Assembly (NCBI GenBank): GCA_009841335.1
Contig: VXLY01000078.1
Span: 83,470-147,469 of the forward strand
Length of the DNA: 64,000 nucleotides
Reading direction: 5' to 3'
From: Rhodothermaceae bacterium
Lineage (GTDB): Bacteria > Bacteroidota > Rhodothermia > Rhodothermales > Bin80
Shown here: positions 1-9,081 of the stretch, piece after piece
Numbering within the stretch: position 1 is the stretch's first letter
Layout of the letters: each line of letters starts with the position of its first letter
Notes under the pieces: model-generated
Database searches by the model: none
What the model saw: only the letters and a program-made list of their open reading frames with translations
Told to the model about the DNA's origin: nothing
Translations under genes and position numbers: made by a program

Positions 1-171
1 TCAGGGGACCTGTTAATTCTAGAGACCACTGTTCCTTTCCAAACACAGTTGGCGGGGCGTTTGAACACTTCTTCGCCTGTGATCAAACGAATCATTCCTC
101 AAGGAATGCACTTTGTCAAAGACGGGGAAACAGTTGGGTTTAGAGATCCTCTCATGTTAGTGGTTCAGTAG
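1..171 (+). CDS. C-terminal 56 residues of an unrecognised protein (5' end outside window)
   Basis: Frame 1 is open from the first base to a TAG at 169-171 and ends in residues FRDPLMLVVQ. The stretch alternates hydrophobic and polar residues like a beta-rich domain end. I do not recognise the family from this fragment. It lies 81 bp upstream of the fucose-isomerase-like gene on the same strand, so the two could be co-transcribed; this is inference. Confidence 0.55.
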   Translation, partial: SGDLLILETTVPFQTQLAGRLNTSSPVIKRIIPQGMHFVKDGETVGFRDPLMLVVQ

Positions 172-252
172 TTCTTGGCCATACTTGATTTTCGAACTGA
201 TAGTAAAGGAATCCTAAGCAGGCATGAGTGATCTAAAAAGACGCAACCGCTA

Positions 253-1929
253 ATGGATACTTTATCAACGGGCTACCAGGACCTATCCAGAATTAAACAC
301 GGTGTTAGAATGCGATTAGCTAGACGGGATACTCCCGAAGTGACAATTATTGCCAGTGGAGATTTGCGTCTCTCTGCCAACCAAACCTGCTGGCCGGAGC
401 AGGAAAGCGTTGAGGCTGCGGTTGCGCGGGCCATTCGATCAAACGGACATGATATTGTGCGGGGGCATCCGGTAGACACGAATAAGGGGCATGGTTTCAT
501 AGACAGCCAGAAGTATGGACGTGAGGTATTCCAGGGGATTCATCCTGAGAGCCCGATCGTGGTCGTATTTGCTGCCTGGCAGTATTCCCATCATGTATTG
601 GCGGGGTTGATGCGGCACAAGGGTCCAATTCTCACGGTTGCCAATTGGAGCGGTACGTGGCCGGGCCTAGTGGGGATGCTGAATCTGAACGGATCGCTCG
701 CTAAGGCCGGTGTACCATACGATACGCTTTGGAGCGAGGATTTTACGGACGACTATTTCGGAAGACAGCTATCGCGCTGGCTTTCCGGGAAGAAAGTGAT
801 GGAGGAAAAATCTTATGCAGTGCCTTTAGAGCAGGTGGATGAGTCAAGGTTTAGTAGCGCCCGTGCGGAAGGGGAGCAAATTGCCAGGAAAATCAATGAC
901 CGTATATCCATCATGGGGGTCTTTGATGAGGGGTGCATGGGAATGTATAATGCGATCATTCCAGACCATTTGCTAAATCAGGTGGGGATGTTCAAGGAGC
1001 GCCTAAGCCAGAGTGCGCTTTATTACGAAACCCTTCAAGTAACCGACGAAGAAGCATCATCCTGCCTTGCATGGGTTCAGGAGCGGGGAATGTCTTTCAA
1101 TTTCGGGACGGATGAGGCGACTGAGCTTACCGTAGTCCAGGTTTTGCAGCAATTCAAAACGTACATCGCCGCGCTTCGGATTGCTGATGATTTTGGTTGT
1201 GATACGATCGGAATTCAGTATCAGCAAGGCTTGAAAGACCTCCTTCCAGCATCAGACTTGGTGGAAGGGTTGCTCAATAATACAGAGCGTCCTCCAGTTC
1301 TGAGCCGTGATGGAAGCCGAGAACTCTATGCCGGCCGGGCTCTGGTCCATTTCAACGAGGTGGACGAATGTGCTGGACTGGATGCATATATAACTTCAAT
1401 CATATGGCGGTCGCTCGGATATCCCCCGGAAACCACATTGCATGATGTCCGATGGGGTGACCAATACGATGACTCATTTGTCTGGGTATTTCAGATTTCC
1501 GGGGCAGCCCCTCCGGCGCATTTTATTGGCGGTTACAGCGGTACAACGAGCGAGCGGCAGCCGCCGATGTATTTCCCTTTGGGCGGAGGGACGGTCAAGG
1601 GGATAAGTAAGCCCGGCCACATTATCTGGAGTCGCATTTATGTGGAGGATGGCAGACTAAAGGCGGACCTTGGGCTTGGAGAGGTACTTGCATTGCCGGA
1701 TGAAGAAACCGAGCGGCGCTGGCAGTCTACGACACATCAGTGGCCGATCATGCATGCAATAATTCAGGGGGTATCTCGAAGGGAGTTTATGGCACGGCAC
1801 AAGGCAAACCACATCCAGGTTGTTTATGTACCCGATTCAGGCAAGTCGGACGAGACATTGATGACGAAGGCAGCTGCATTTGCGGAGTTGGGTATAGAAA
1901 CGTTCATTTGTGGGATGGAGTGGACATAA
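253..1929 (+). CDS. L-fucose isomerase-like protein
   Basis: This 558-residue protein resembles the L-fucose/L-arabinose isomerase superfamily, in which a Mn-dependent aldose-ketose isomerase is assembled from an N-terminal Rossmann-like half, a middle domain and a C-terminal barrel. The motif FDEGCMGMYNAIIPD (about residues 224-238, E226) matches the region holding the first metal-binding glutamate, and GIQYQQGLKDLLPASD (about 316-331) matches the middle-domain signature of FucI-like proteins. The length is close to FucI (about 590 residues). An alternative ATG lies at 310, but residues before it are compatible with the family's variable N-terminus. No sugar kinase or aldolase gene is adjacent, so the substrate cannot be inferred and fucose is only the family name. 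Genes of this type are often annotated simply as fucose isomerase. Confidence 0.8.
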   Translation: MDTLSTGYQDLSRIKHGVRMRLARRDTPEVTIIASGDLRLSANQTCWPEQESVEAAVARAIRSNGHDIVRGHPVDTNKGHGFIDSQKYGREVFQGIHPESPIVVVFAAWQYSHHVLAGLMRHKGPILTVANWSGTWPGLVGMLNLNGSLAKAGVPYDTLWSEDFTDDYFGRQLSRWLSGKKVMEEKSYAVPLEQVDESRFSSARAEGEQIARKINDRISIMGVFDEGCMGMYNAIIPDHLLNQVGMFKERLSQSALYYETLQVTDEEASSCLAWVQERGMSFNFGTDEATELTVVQVLQQFKTYIAALRIADDFGCDTIGIQYQQGLKDLLPASDLVEGLLNNTERPPVLSRDGSRELYAGRALVHFNEVDECAGLDAYITSIIWRSLGYPPETTLHDVRWGDQYDDSFVWVFQISGAAPPAHFIGGYSGTTSERQPPMYFPLGGGTVKGISKPGHIIWSRIYVEDGRLKADLGLGEVLALPDEETERRWQSTTHQWPIMHAIIQGVSRREFMARHKANHIQVVYVPDSGKSDETLMTKAAAFAELGIETFICGMEWT

Positions 1930-2469
1930 CTGTATGGTGTGTTTGTCATCGAAACGCGCTTACTGGCGCACTCATGACCATCATGCGGATTACTATAGAT
2001 CTATTTATTCACTCGATAACCCGCTACCGTTGCGGGATTCATCAGTAACTGGTCAACCCGTGACAGTTTTTCCGTGTCCGGGATCATTCCCACATCCGCG
2101 AGAGGTGCAGACGTCTTTAGCACAAATTGGAGCTTTACGAAACGCTCTATGGTTTGGTCGGATGCTTCTCGATATACTGGGCTATTGTGAAAGTGTGCCT
2201 CATTGACTTGGGGCATAGGTAGCTGTTTTACGATTGTTTCAATGCAAAAATGGTGGTTTTTGAGAAAACCACAACGGTCCACAGATATTCGCACGGTTTT
2301 CGAGCAGGACCTAAATGACGAGTCAGGTGTGCCTGGTTAGGGTCCTTGTTGCTCCTGGGGGCCCAACTCAGAGCTGATTCTGTAGGCGGTCTTTGTTTTC
2401 CGCAGGGCATACTAATTTTGTCAAAGGCTTTGATATCTTCATACCTTATATGAGCGAATTGACACGAAT
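1930..2469. other. 540-bp stretch without a supported gene
   Basis: Several short ORFs cross this stretch on both strands, but none has a recognisable family or a convincing ribosome binding site. The minus-strand frame ending at 2001 (start near 2294) has a protein-like composition towards its end (MIPDTEKLSRVDQLL) and may be debris of a lost gene. I see no tRNA or clear terminator. The promoter of the Type ISP gene presumably lies in the AT-rich 60 bp before 2470. Confidence 0.5.
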
Positions 2470-5400
2470 ATGGCCGAACACAACATAGACAATATTCTCG
2501 AGCGGTGGCAGCGTCGGGCAGGTGATGCAGGCTATAACAGAGAGCGGGACAAGGGGACAGCATTTGAGGATTTATGCAGAGCTTTTCTGACGCATGATTC
2601 TGTTCAAGAGGGTCAATACCTGACTCCGTTGCGCTACGCGGATTGGGCACGGGAGCGGGGGTTACCTGAACAGGACATTGGAATTGATCTGGTTGCCAAG
2701 CTTCGCAATACCGAGGGCTGGTGCGCGATTCAGTGTAAATTCTGGGTAAAGGGAAAGACGCTTCGTAAGCAAGATGTAGATTCTTTCCTGGCCTCTTCGG
2801 GCAGGAAAGACTTTGCGCGCCGTCTGATTATTGACACGACAGGTAAGCCTTGGAGTAAGCAGCTTGAGGACACAATCCGATTCCAGAGAGTGCCGGTGAC
2901 ACGTCTCGGCTTACATGAGCTCCGTGAGAGCCCAATTGACTGGGCGAAGTACATTAGGGTAGATCAGATTGTACGGAAGGGGCCAAAAAAGACTCCTCTA
3001 CCCCATCAGGAGGAAGCGATCCAAAGGACGTTATCTGGTCTCCGTACGCCTGGATCGCGAGGAAAGCTGCTCATGGCTTGCGGCACGGGGAAGACTTTCA
3101 CATCGCTTCGAATCGCAGAAGATCTTGTAGGTACAGGCGGTCGAGTGTTGTATCTAGTTCCCAGTTTAGCTCTGATGTCCCAGACTGTGCGGGAATGGTC
3201 TGCGGATGCACGGCATCCACTACGGTCCTATGCAGTGTGTTCAGATTCACAGGTTGGTCGTCGGCGCCGCCGAAACGACGATCGTATTGATATGGATGTG
3301 CTGGATCTGGCTCTTCCAGCGACGACCGATGCAGTCAAGTTGGCACAGGATGCAGGCTTGGAGGTGAGAGATAAGCTAACGGTTGTTTTTGCTACTTATC
3401 ACTCACTTCCTGTGATTGGAGAGGCGCAGCGCAAGTATGGATTGCCAGACTTTGATCTGGCTATCTGCGATGAGGCGCATCGTACAGCAGGGTCCCGGAA
3501 GGAAGATAAGGCGGAAAGCCATTTTGTGCAAATTCATAATCAGGAGCATCTTCAAGCTCACCGTCGCCTATACATGACGGCCACGCCGAAAGTATATGCT
3601 CCTGCGGCACACAAAAAGGCTGACAAGCGGAGTGTGGAGCTATTTTCCATGAAAGACAAGGAAACATATGGTCCAGTCCTTTACGAAATCGGGTTTGGAA
3701 CTGCCGTTGAAGCCGGACTCTTGAGCGACTATAAGGTCATCGTTCTGACGGTCTCTGAAGATGATGTTGTTCGAACGGTTGGAGACACAATGTCCCGGCA
3801 CGAGCTAAAACTTGATGATGCCGGTAAGCTGATCGGGTGTTGGCGGGCGCTTGCAAAGGTGGATGAAGAAGAATTCCAGGAAGATCATTTATCCATGCGA
3901 AGGGCGATTGCTTATTGCAAGGATATCAAAACTTCTAAGAAATTGGCGGAGCTTTTTCACGAGGTAACACAACAATACCGGCAGTCTCATGTGGGAAAAT
4001 CAGAGGCAGGTATGTTGATTGATCATGAGATTGCATCGGAGCATGTCGACGGTACCTTTGATGCACTCAGCCGCGCAGAGCGCTTGGATTGGTTAGATGC
4101 AGTACAGGCATCGGATCGGAGATGCCATGTTCTCTCCAACGTTCGCTGTTTGTCCGAAGGTGTAGACGTGCCTGCATTGGATGCCATCCTGTTCATGCAC
4201 CCTCGCAAGAGTCAGATTGAGGTCGTTCAGGCAGTGGGGCGGGTGATGCGTCGATCTAAGGGGAAGAAGATGGGGTATGTCGTTCTTCCAGTGGTGATTC
4301 CATCGACTTCGGATCCGAGCGAATACTTGGACAATTACGATACGTTCAGAGTCGTGTGGCAGGTACTCAACGCAATTCGGTCACACGATGAGCGCTTTGA
4401 GGCAATGCTCAATCTATTGGAGGAAGGCCAGATTGGTAAACATCTGGGCATCATTGCACTCTCGGATTGGCAGGAGAGATCCAAGCCCTCTCTAATGAAT
4501 GGCCACGAGACTCCGGGCAATGGTAATACGGATGAAGTTGAGGGAAAGGAGGGACAGCAGTTAAATATTGAATTCGACCTTCCAGCCGCGATTCGGGCAA
4601 AGATCGTTGAAAAATGCGGGAATCGGAGGTACTGGGAGGAATGGGCAGACGATGTGGCTGAGATTGCGCAGAAGCATATCGTTCGCATTGGGGATATGGT
4701 AAGTCGCCACGAGGCGGCACGGGAGGTGTTTCAGGATTTTCTTGCAGAATTGCAGGATGACCTGAATGAGGGTGTCTCCGAGCAGGACGCGATTGAGATG
4801 CTCGCACAGCATATGGTCACGCGACCTGTATTTGAGGCGCTACATGGAAATGGGCAATTTGTAGATCAAAACCCGATCAGCAAAGGGATGCAGTTGGTGC
4901 TGGAGGTACTAAAACCGGCCAATATTGAAGTAGAGGCGGAGAGTTTAGATGAATTCTACGCGAGTGTGGCCCGTCGTGCCAAGGCCGCAAGTACGCCGTT
5001 AGACCGGCAAAGAATTATAACCGAACTGTATGACAAGTTCTTCAGGAACGCTTTCCCGAAGACGGCCCAGAGACTGGGGATCGTGTATACGCCGATTGAA
5101 TTGGTGGATTTTGTATTGCATTCGGTGAGCGAGTTATTGCGGGATGAGTTTGGACAATCACTCTCATCCGCGGGGGTAGAGATTCTGGATCCGTTTACAG
5201 GGACGGGAACTTTCATCACGCGTATCCTCCAGAATGGTCTGATCAGTCCTGAATCCTTGATGCGAAAGTATGCATCCGAGATACACGCGAATGAGATCAT
5301 GCTTCTGGCGTACTACATTGCCGCCGTGAATATTGAGGAGGCCTACCACGCCATGGTTGGATCGGATGACTACCACCGCTTTGAGGGAATTATCTTAACG

Positions 5401-7371
5401 GACACGTTCGAGATGCAGGATAGTCCAGATATGATTGCTGGTATTCTGCCCGAAAATTCGGAGCAACGTAAGCGGCAAAAGAAGGCAGAAATTCGTGTGA
5501 TTGTAGGAAACCCGCCGTGGAGTACTGGACAAAGGAGTCAAAACGATGCGGCGCAGAATCAGTCCTATCCGGTGCTGAACAAGAGGATTGAGGATTCCTA
5601 TGCGGCACATTCAAATGCCAGTTCCAAGAGAAATCTTTACGATAGTTATGTACTTGCAATCCGGTGGGCGTCGGATCGCATTGGAGAGAGTGGTGTAATC
5701 GGATTTGTGACGAACGCCAGTTGGCTGGAGGGGGCTGCAATGGATGGTATGCGGAAGTGTTTGGCGGATGAGTTTACCTCCATTTATGTGCTGAGTTTAA
5801 GGGGGAATCAACGAACGCAAGGAGAACTCTCTCGCCAAGAAGGTGGAAAGGTGTTTGGAGCGGGATCACGTGCACCGGTGGCGATCACACTCTTTATCAA
5901 GAATCCGAAGCGCAGGGGATGCAGGATCTTTTATCATGATATCGGCGATTATCTAAGCCGCGAGGAAAAGCTAGAGAAAGTCGAACAGCTTGGCGGTATT
6001 CACGGGATTGAAGGTAAGTGGACTGAGCTCAAGCCAGATGCTTATCACGACTGGCTGAATCAGCGGGATGCAGGATTTGAAGAGTTCATGCCTTTGGGGG
6101 ACAAGAAGGGGCGATCAAAAGATGTAATTTTCAAGAACTATTCGCTCGGGGTAGCGACGGGCCGAGACGCATGGTGCTATAATTATTCAGAAATTGCGCT
6201 TCGATGGAATATCCGCGCGATGATTCGTTTCTATGAGAGTGAGCGGCAGCGACTCCAGGACCAGAATTCCACTGGGAGCAGGCCAACACCGGCGGAGGTA
6301 ACACGCTTTGTAAACAACGACTCCACAAAGATTAGCTGGACAGTGAACCTAAAGGAGGACTTGGCAAAAAACAAAGAATTGAGTATTCAAGAAGGGCGGT
6401 TCGTTGTGGCTCAGTATCGGCCATTCACTCGCAAGCACATGTTTTTCAGTCGCCGGCTTAACGAAAGGGTTTACCAGATTCCACAACTCTTTCCGCATGA
6501 GGAGGCTGAGAATCGGTTGATATGTGTGACGGGAGTAGGGGCAACAGATGATTTTTCCTGCCTGATGGTCAAGGAGATTCCTAATTTAGACTTCATCAGT
6601 AAAGGTCAGTGCTTCCCACGGTGGTGCTATACAAAGCGGTGCAAAAATCAGGAGACATTGTTTCCTGAGGAAAGCGGACCGGACTCCTACGGATATGTAC
6701 GAGAGGACGCCATCAAAGAAGAGGTAGTACAGGCCTTTGAAAAATGTATTGGTGGCGTCTCCACAGAGAACCTATTCAATTACATCTACGGCCTACTCCA
6801 TGCCCCGTCCTATAGGAAAAAGTATGCCGCAAACTTCCGCAAAGAATTGCCCCGGATCCCTATCCCGGAAAGCTTGGAAGAGTTCCAGATGCTCTCCCAA
6901 GCCGGCAAAGAACTTGGAGAGCTGCATATCAATTACGAAGAGGTCAAAGAGTACCCCATCAACTTTGAAGATGGCGGGTGGGAACCCGCGATTGGCATAT
7001 TCCCCGAAGCATGGTTCAAGCTGCAGAATCGTCCCATGCGTCATCCAGGGAAGGCACGAAACAAGGATCGAACGCGGATCATCTATAATGAGCACATCGC
7101 TGTAAAGGGGATCCCGGAAGAAGCGTATAATTATATGATGAACGGAAAGCCAGCCATCGCGTGGGTTATGGAAAGGCAGCGGGCGAAAACTGACGGAGCC
7201 AGTCAAATTATCAACGATGCTAACTGCTTCGCAATTGAAACAATGCAGGATCCTTCATACCCGCTGAGACTTCTGGCAAAAGTGATCACCGTCAGTATGG
7301 AAACGCTCAGGATTGTTGAGAAACTACGCGACAACGATTACTCCTGGGAGACGTGGGAAGCAACTTCGTGA
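2470..7371 (+). CDS. Type ISP single-polypeptide restriction-modification enzyme (LlaBIII/LlaGI-like)
   Basis: This 1633-residue protein carries every activity of a Type ISP restriction enzyme in one chain. The N-terminus holds an Mrr-like PD-(D/E)xK nuclease (D73 in DIGIDL, then Q88-C-K90). A superfamily 2 translocase motor follows, with Walker A GTGKT near 206-210, DEAH at 334-337, MTATP near 369-373 and a motif VI-like QAVGRVMRRSKG. A coupler region leads to an N6-adenine methyltransferase, with SAM motif DPFTGTGT at 907-914 and catalytic NPPW at 1014-1017. The last 400 or so residues should be the target-recognition domain. In the known family the enzyme methylates one strand of an asymmetric site and, if unmethylated, translocates and cleaves when two enzymes converge. 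The length matches LlaBIII (about 1.58 kres). All catalytic motifs look intact, so the enzyme is probably active. It is the anchor of a defence-like region. Confidence 0.93.
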   Translation: MAEHNIDNILERWQRRAGDAGYNRERDKGTAFEDLCRAFLTHDSVQEGQYLTPLRYADWARERGLPEQDIGIDLVAKLRNTEGWCAIQCKFWVKGKTLRKQDVDSFLASSGRKDFARRLIIDTTGKPWSKQLEDTIRFQRVPVTRLGLHELRESPIDWAKYIRVDQIVRKGPKKTPLPHQEEAIQRTLSGLRTPGSRGKLLMACGTGKTFTSLRIAEDLVGTGGRVLYLVPSLALMSQTVREWSADARHPLRSYAVCSDSQVGRRRRRNDDRIDMDVLDLALPATTDAVKLAQDAGLEVRDKLTVVFATYHSLPVIGEAQRKYGLPDFDLAICDEAHRTAGSRKEDKAESHFVQIHNQEHLQAHRRLYMTATPKVYAPAAHKKADKRSVELFSMKDKETYGPVLYEIGFGTAVEAGLLSDYKVIVLTVSEDDVVRTVGDTMSRHELKLDDAGKLIGCWRALAKVDEEEFQEDHLSMRRAIAYCKDIKTSKKLAELFHEVTQQYRQSHVGKSEAGMLIDHEIASEHVDGTFDALSRAERLDWLDAVQASDRRCHVLSNVRCLSEGVDVPALDAILFMHPRKSQIEVVQAVGRVMRRSKGKKMGYVVLPVVIPSTSDPSEYLDNYDTFRVVWQVLNAIRSHDERFEAMLNLLEEGQIGKHLGIIALSDWQERSKPSLMNGHETPGNGNTDEVEGKEGQQLNIEFDLPAAIRAKIVEKCGNRRYWEEWADDVAEIAQKHIVRIGDMVSRHEAAREVFQDFLAELQDDLNEGVSEQDAIEMLAQHMVTRPVFEALHGNGQFVDQNPISKGMQLVLEVLKPANIEVEAESLDEFYASVARRAKAASTPLDRQRIITELYDKFFRNAFPKTAQRLGIVYTPIELVDFVLHSVSELLRDEFGQSLSSAGVEILDPFTGTGTFITRILQNGLISPESLMRKYASEIHANEIMLLAYYIAAVNIEEAYHAMVGSDDYHRFEGIILTDTFEMQDSPDMIAGILPENSEQRKRQKKAEIRVIVGNPPWSTGQRSQNDAAQNQSYPVLNKRIEDSYAAHSNASSKRNLYDSYVLAIRWASDRIGESGVIGFVTNASWLEGAAMDGMRKCLADEFTSIYVLSLRGNQRTQGELSRQEGGKVFGAGSRAPVAITLFIKNPKRRGCRIFYHDIGDYLSREEKLEKVEQLGGIHGIEGKWTELKPDAYHDWLNQRDAGFEEFMPLGDKKGRSKDVIFKNYSLGVATGRDAWCYNYSEIALRWNIRAMIRFYESERQRLQDQNSTGSRPTPAEVTRFVNNDSTKISWTVNLKEDLAKNKELSIQEGRFVVAQYRPFTRKHMFFSRRLNERVYQIPQLFPHEEAENRLICVTGVGATDDFSCLMVKEIPNLDFISKGQCFPRWCYTKRCKNQETLFPEESGPDSYGYVREDAIKEEVVQAFEKCIGGVSTENLFNYIYGLLHAPSYRKKYAANFRKELPRIPIPESLEEFQMLSQAGKELGELHINYEEVKEYPINFEDGGWEPAIGIFPEAWFKLQNRPMRHPGKARNKDRTRIIYNEHIAVKGIPEEAYNYMMNGKPAIAWVMERQRAKTDGASQIINDANCFAIETMQDPSYPLRLLAKVITVSMETLRIVEKLRDNDYSWETWEATS

Positions 7372-7435
7372 TACAATTCCCCTTGGACACTGCAGACGTA
7401 ACCAGGACGGACATGAGTGCGACCTGACCAGGACT

Positions 7436-8365
7436 TCAGTCTGGTCGCCAGGGGATCCAACCCGTCCCTCGATGCCCAAAATCAAAACAACCCGGATGAA
7501 GACATTCTGAAAAAATCTCCGCTGATTCCACAACCCGTGGGCCAGGGCGGTTAAAATACTGATTGCCATCAGTTACATAGACGCGCCCATTCCGTACAGC
7601 AGGGAGGTTATTCCATTGGGGGCTAGAGGTGAGCGATTTCATCTCGCGTAGAGAACGGTCTATATCAAAGCCGCAAGGCATGACGGCAATCACTTCGGGC
7701 GCGGACGCAGCAAGCTCGTCCAGCGAAAGATATTCTGAGTGATTTCCTGACTTACCGAGAAGACTGACACCCCCGGCACAATCTACTAGTTCGGGAACCC
7801 AGTTGGCTGCAATCATAAGCGGATCCGTCCACTCAATACAGGCTATCGTGGGCCGGTGAGGTATTTCTTGCGTTCTGGTACGTAATGATTCAAGCCGGCT
7901 CTGAAGACTTGACACAAGTTCTCTACCGCTATCTGAATCTCCCAGGGCATCGGCTATGCTTTGAATGTCTGTCCAGATATCGCTGAGCGACATCGGCGCA
8001 AGTGAAACAATCGCAGGCGCCAAACTAACTAATTCACATACTGCCTTTTCCACGTCACTGAGGCTCACAGCACAAACGTCACACTGGGTTTGCGTAATGA
8101 TGACACTGGGTGAGATTTCATCCAACAGAATGGAGTCGACTTTGTACACAGACAAGCCGTCTTTGACAATCGTTCGAACTTGGTCGTCAATCTCAGCGCT
8201 GGAAGATTTCGTCATGATCTTTGAAGATGAGCATATGGGGATGTGCCCAATCGTCCGTGGGTAGTCACACTCATGAGATCTGCCGACGAGGCTTGATTCA
8301 AACCCTAAAGCACATACGATTTCTGTGGCGCTTGCAATGAGAGATACGATTCGGTGGCTCATCAT
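7436..8365 (-). CDS. BtuF-like cobalamin/iron-chelate binding protein, cytoplasmic type
   Basis: About 309 residues of the periplasmic-binding-protein class III fold (BtuF/FhuD-like). The start IVSLIASATEIVCALGF followed by LVGRSHECDYP is characteristic of the 'cobalamin-binding protein' subgroup that has no signal peptide. A second typical element is SLLGKSGNHSEYLSLDEL in the C-terminal lobe, and the C-terminus ends in a basic tail. The open frame begins with TTG at 8371, but ATG codons at 8365 and 8362 lie directly before the conserved IVSLIASATE, so I place the start at 8365. No BtuC/BtuD permease or ATPase is nearby, and no cobalamin riboswitch is obvious upstream. The gene is convergent with the Type ISP gene (64 bp apart). 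In-vivo ligand is unknown. Confidence 0.82.
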   Translation of the reverse strand: MMSHRIVSLIASATEIVCALGFESSLVGRSHECDYPRTIGHIPICSSSKIMTKSSSAEIDDQVRTIVKDGLSVYKVDSILLDEISPSVIITQTQCDVCAVSLSDVEKAVCELVSLAPAIVSLAPMSLSDIWTDIQSIADALGDSDSGRELVSSLQSRLESLRTRTQEIPHRPTIACIEWTDPLMIAANWVPELVDCAGGVSLLGKSGNHSEYLSLDELAASAPEVIAVMPCGFDIDRSLREMKSLTSSPQWNNLPAVRNGRVYVTDGNQYFNRPGPRVVESAEIFSECLHPGCFDFGHRGTGWIPWRPD

Positions 8366-8571
8366 GCTCAATTTTGAAGTGGAGACTCGTAAAGTGTCTG
8401 GTATTTTGACAGGCGCGCTATAACCTGTTTTTTCCAGAGCTGTTGCGACTCTTTAGTCAGGCTGAAGTACGCGAATATTGCACAAATCAACGCCGTGTAT
8501 GCAGTTCAATATGATTGACTCAGGAAAGTCATGGAGGCAATAAAATGATATAGCAAACATGTATTGTAACT

Positions 8572-9042
8572 GTGCAAGGAATGGGTGTAGGTCCTCCCCT
8601 ACACTGTGCAAACGGAGGTTGCAAACCGCCCACAGCTGCGTCATTAAAGAGGTGTCGCGGTGAACGTTATGGGAAAACGTAGGCATTGAAACCAATTAGG
8701 TGGGGGGCGTAGAGTCGAACGATAGTGAACCATGGATGATGTGTCGAAAAGAGATAAATGATAGTCAATTCCGAGCTGAAAAGGCTCTTTCGGGGCATTA
8801 ACGACCTTCTCACCCGATGGACGATGCGAAATAGCAAATGGTTTAGGGGCGTTGGAGACGATCATGGCGATGGCCGGATAAGTCTTGCACCTCAAAATTT
8901 TGGGCAGTTAGTAAACTGGAAGTTTCTTTATGATCCACCTTTGCTCAATTCCAAACTCCGTACTGGAATAGCCGTGTGAGTTGAGAGGCTCACGCACAAT
9001 TCCGAGAGAGCCGAGGGGTGAGATTCCCCTCGGCTACTTGAC
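8572..9042 (+). mobile_element. Remnant of a group II intron: 5' domain I piece, maturase C-terminus, domains V and VI
   Basis: The 3' end is diagnostic. Positions 8966-9003 fold as a domain V-like hairpin, with GAAT (8966-8969) pairing ATTC (8999-9002) and GTGTGAG (8974-8980) pairing CTCACGC (8989-8995). A domain VI hairpin follows at once, with AGCCGAGGGG (9009-9018) pairing perfectly with CCCCTCGGCT (9026-9035), and the element ends ACTTGAC at 9042. Upstream, 8758-8979 encodes a maturase C-terminal fragment. Positions about 8572-8757 (GTGC start, CAAACGGAGGTTGCAAACCG, GGGAAAACGTAGG) look like part of intron domain I. The reverse transcriptase core is missing, so the element is internally deleted. 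The 5' boundary is approximate; the 3' structure is the firm part. Confidence 0.72.
8758..8979 (+). pseudogene. Group II intron maturase, C-terminal fragment
   Basis: A 73-residue open frame contains LLTRWTMRNSKWFRG followed by LVNWKFLYD. This corresponds to the end of group II intron-encoded proteins, where a basic block of the type RWAMRKYKRLRG is followed by a short FAHW-like motif. It ends eight codons into the domain V structure, as intron proteins commonly do. The RT motifs (YADD etc.) are absent upstream in every frame I checked, so only the end of the protein survives and it cannot be functional. Confidence 0.68.
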
Positions 9043-9081
9043 AGTCCCATTGCAAACCTATGTGTTATCTTCTCGAGCGAT

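Noticed and set aside
2228..2650. 140-codon minus-strand ORF overlapping the Type ISP start
   Set aside because: Cys/His/Pro-rich composition, no family, and overlap with a well-supported gene.
4335..4812. Overlapping minus-strand ORFs of 80-120 codons inside the Type ISP gene
   Set aside because: Antisense shadows of a gene with clear domain motifs.
7426..7446. Inverted repeat GACCAG/CTGGTC between two convergent genes
   Set aside because: Only 6 bp with a 9-nt loop and no T run; too weak to call a terminator.
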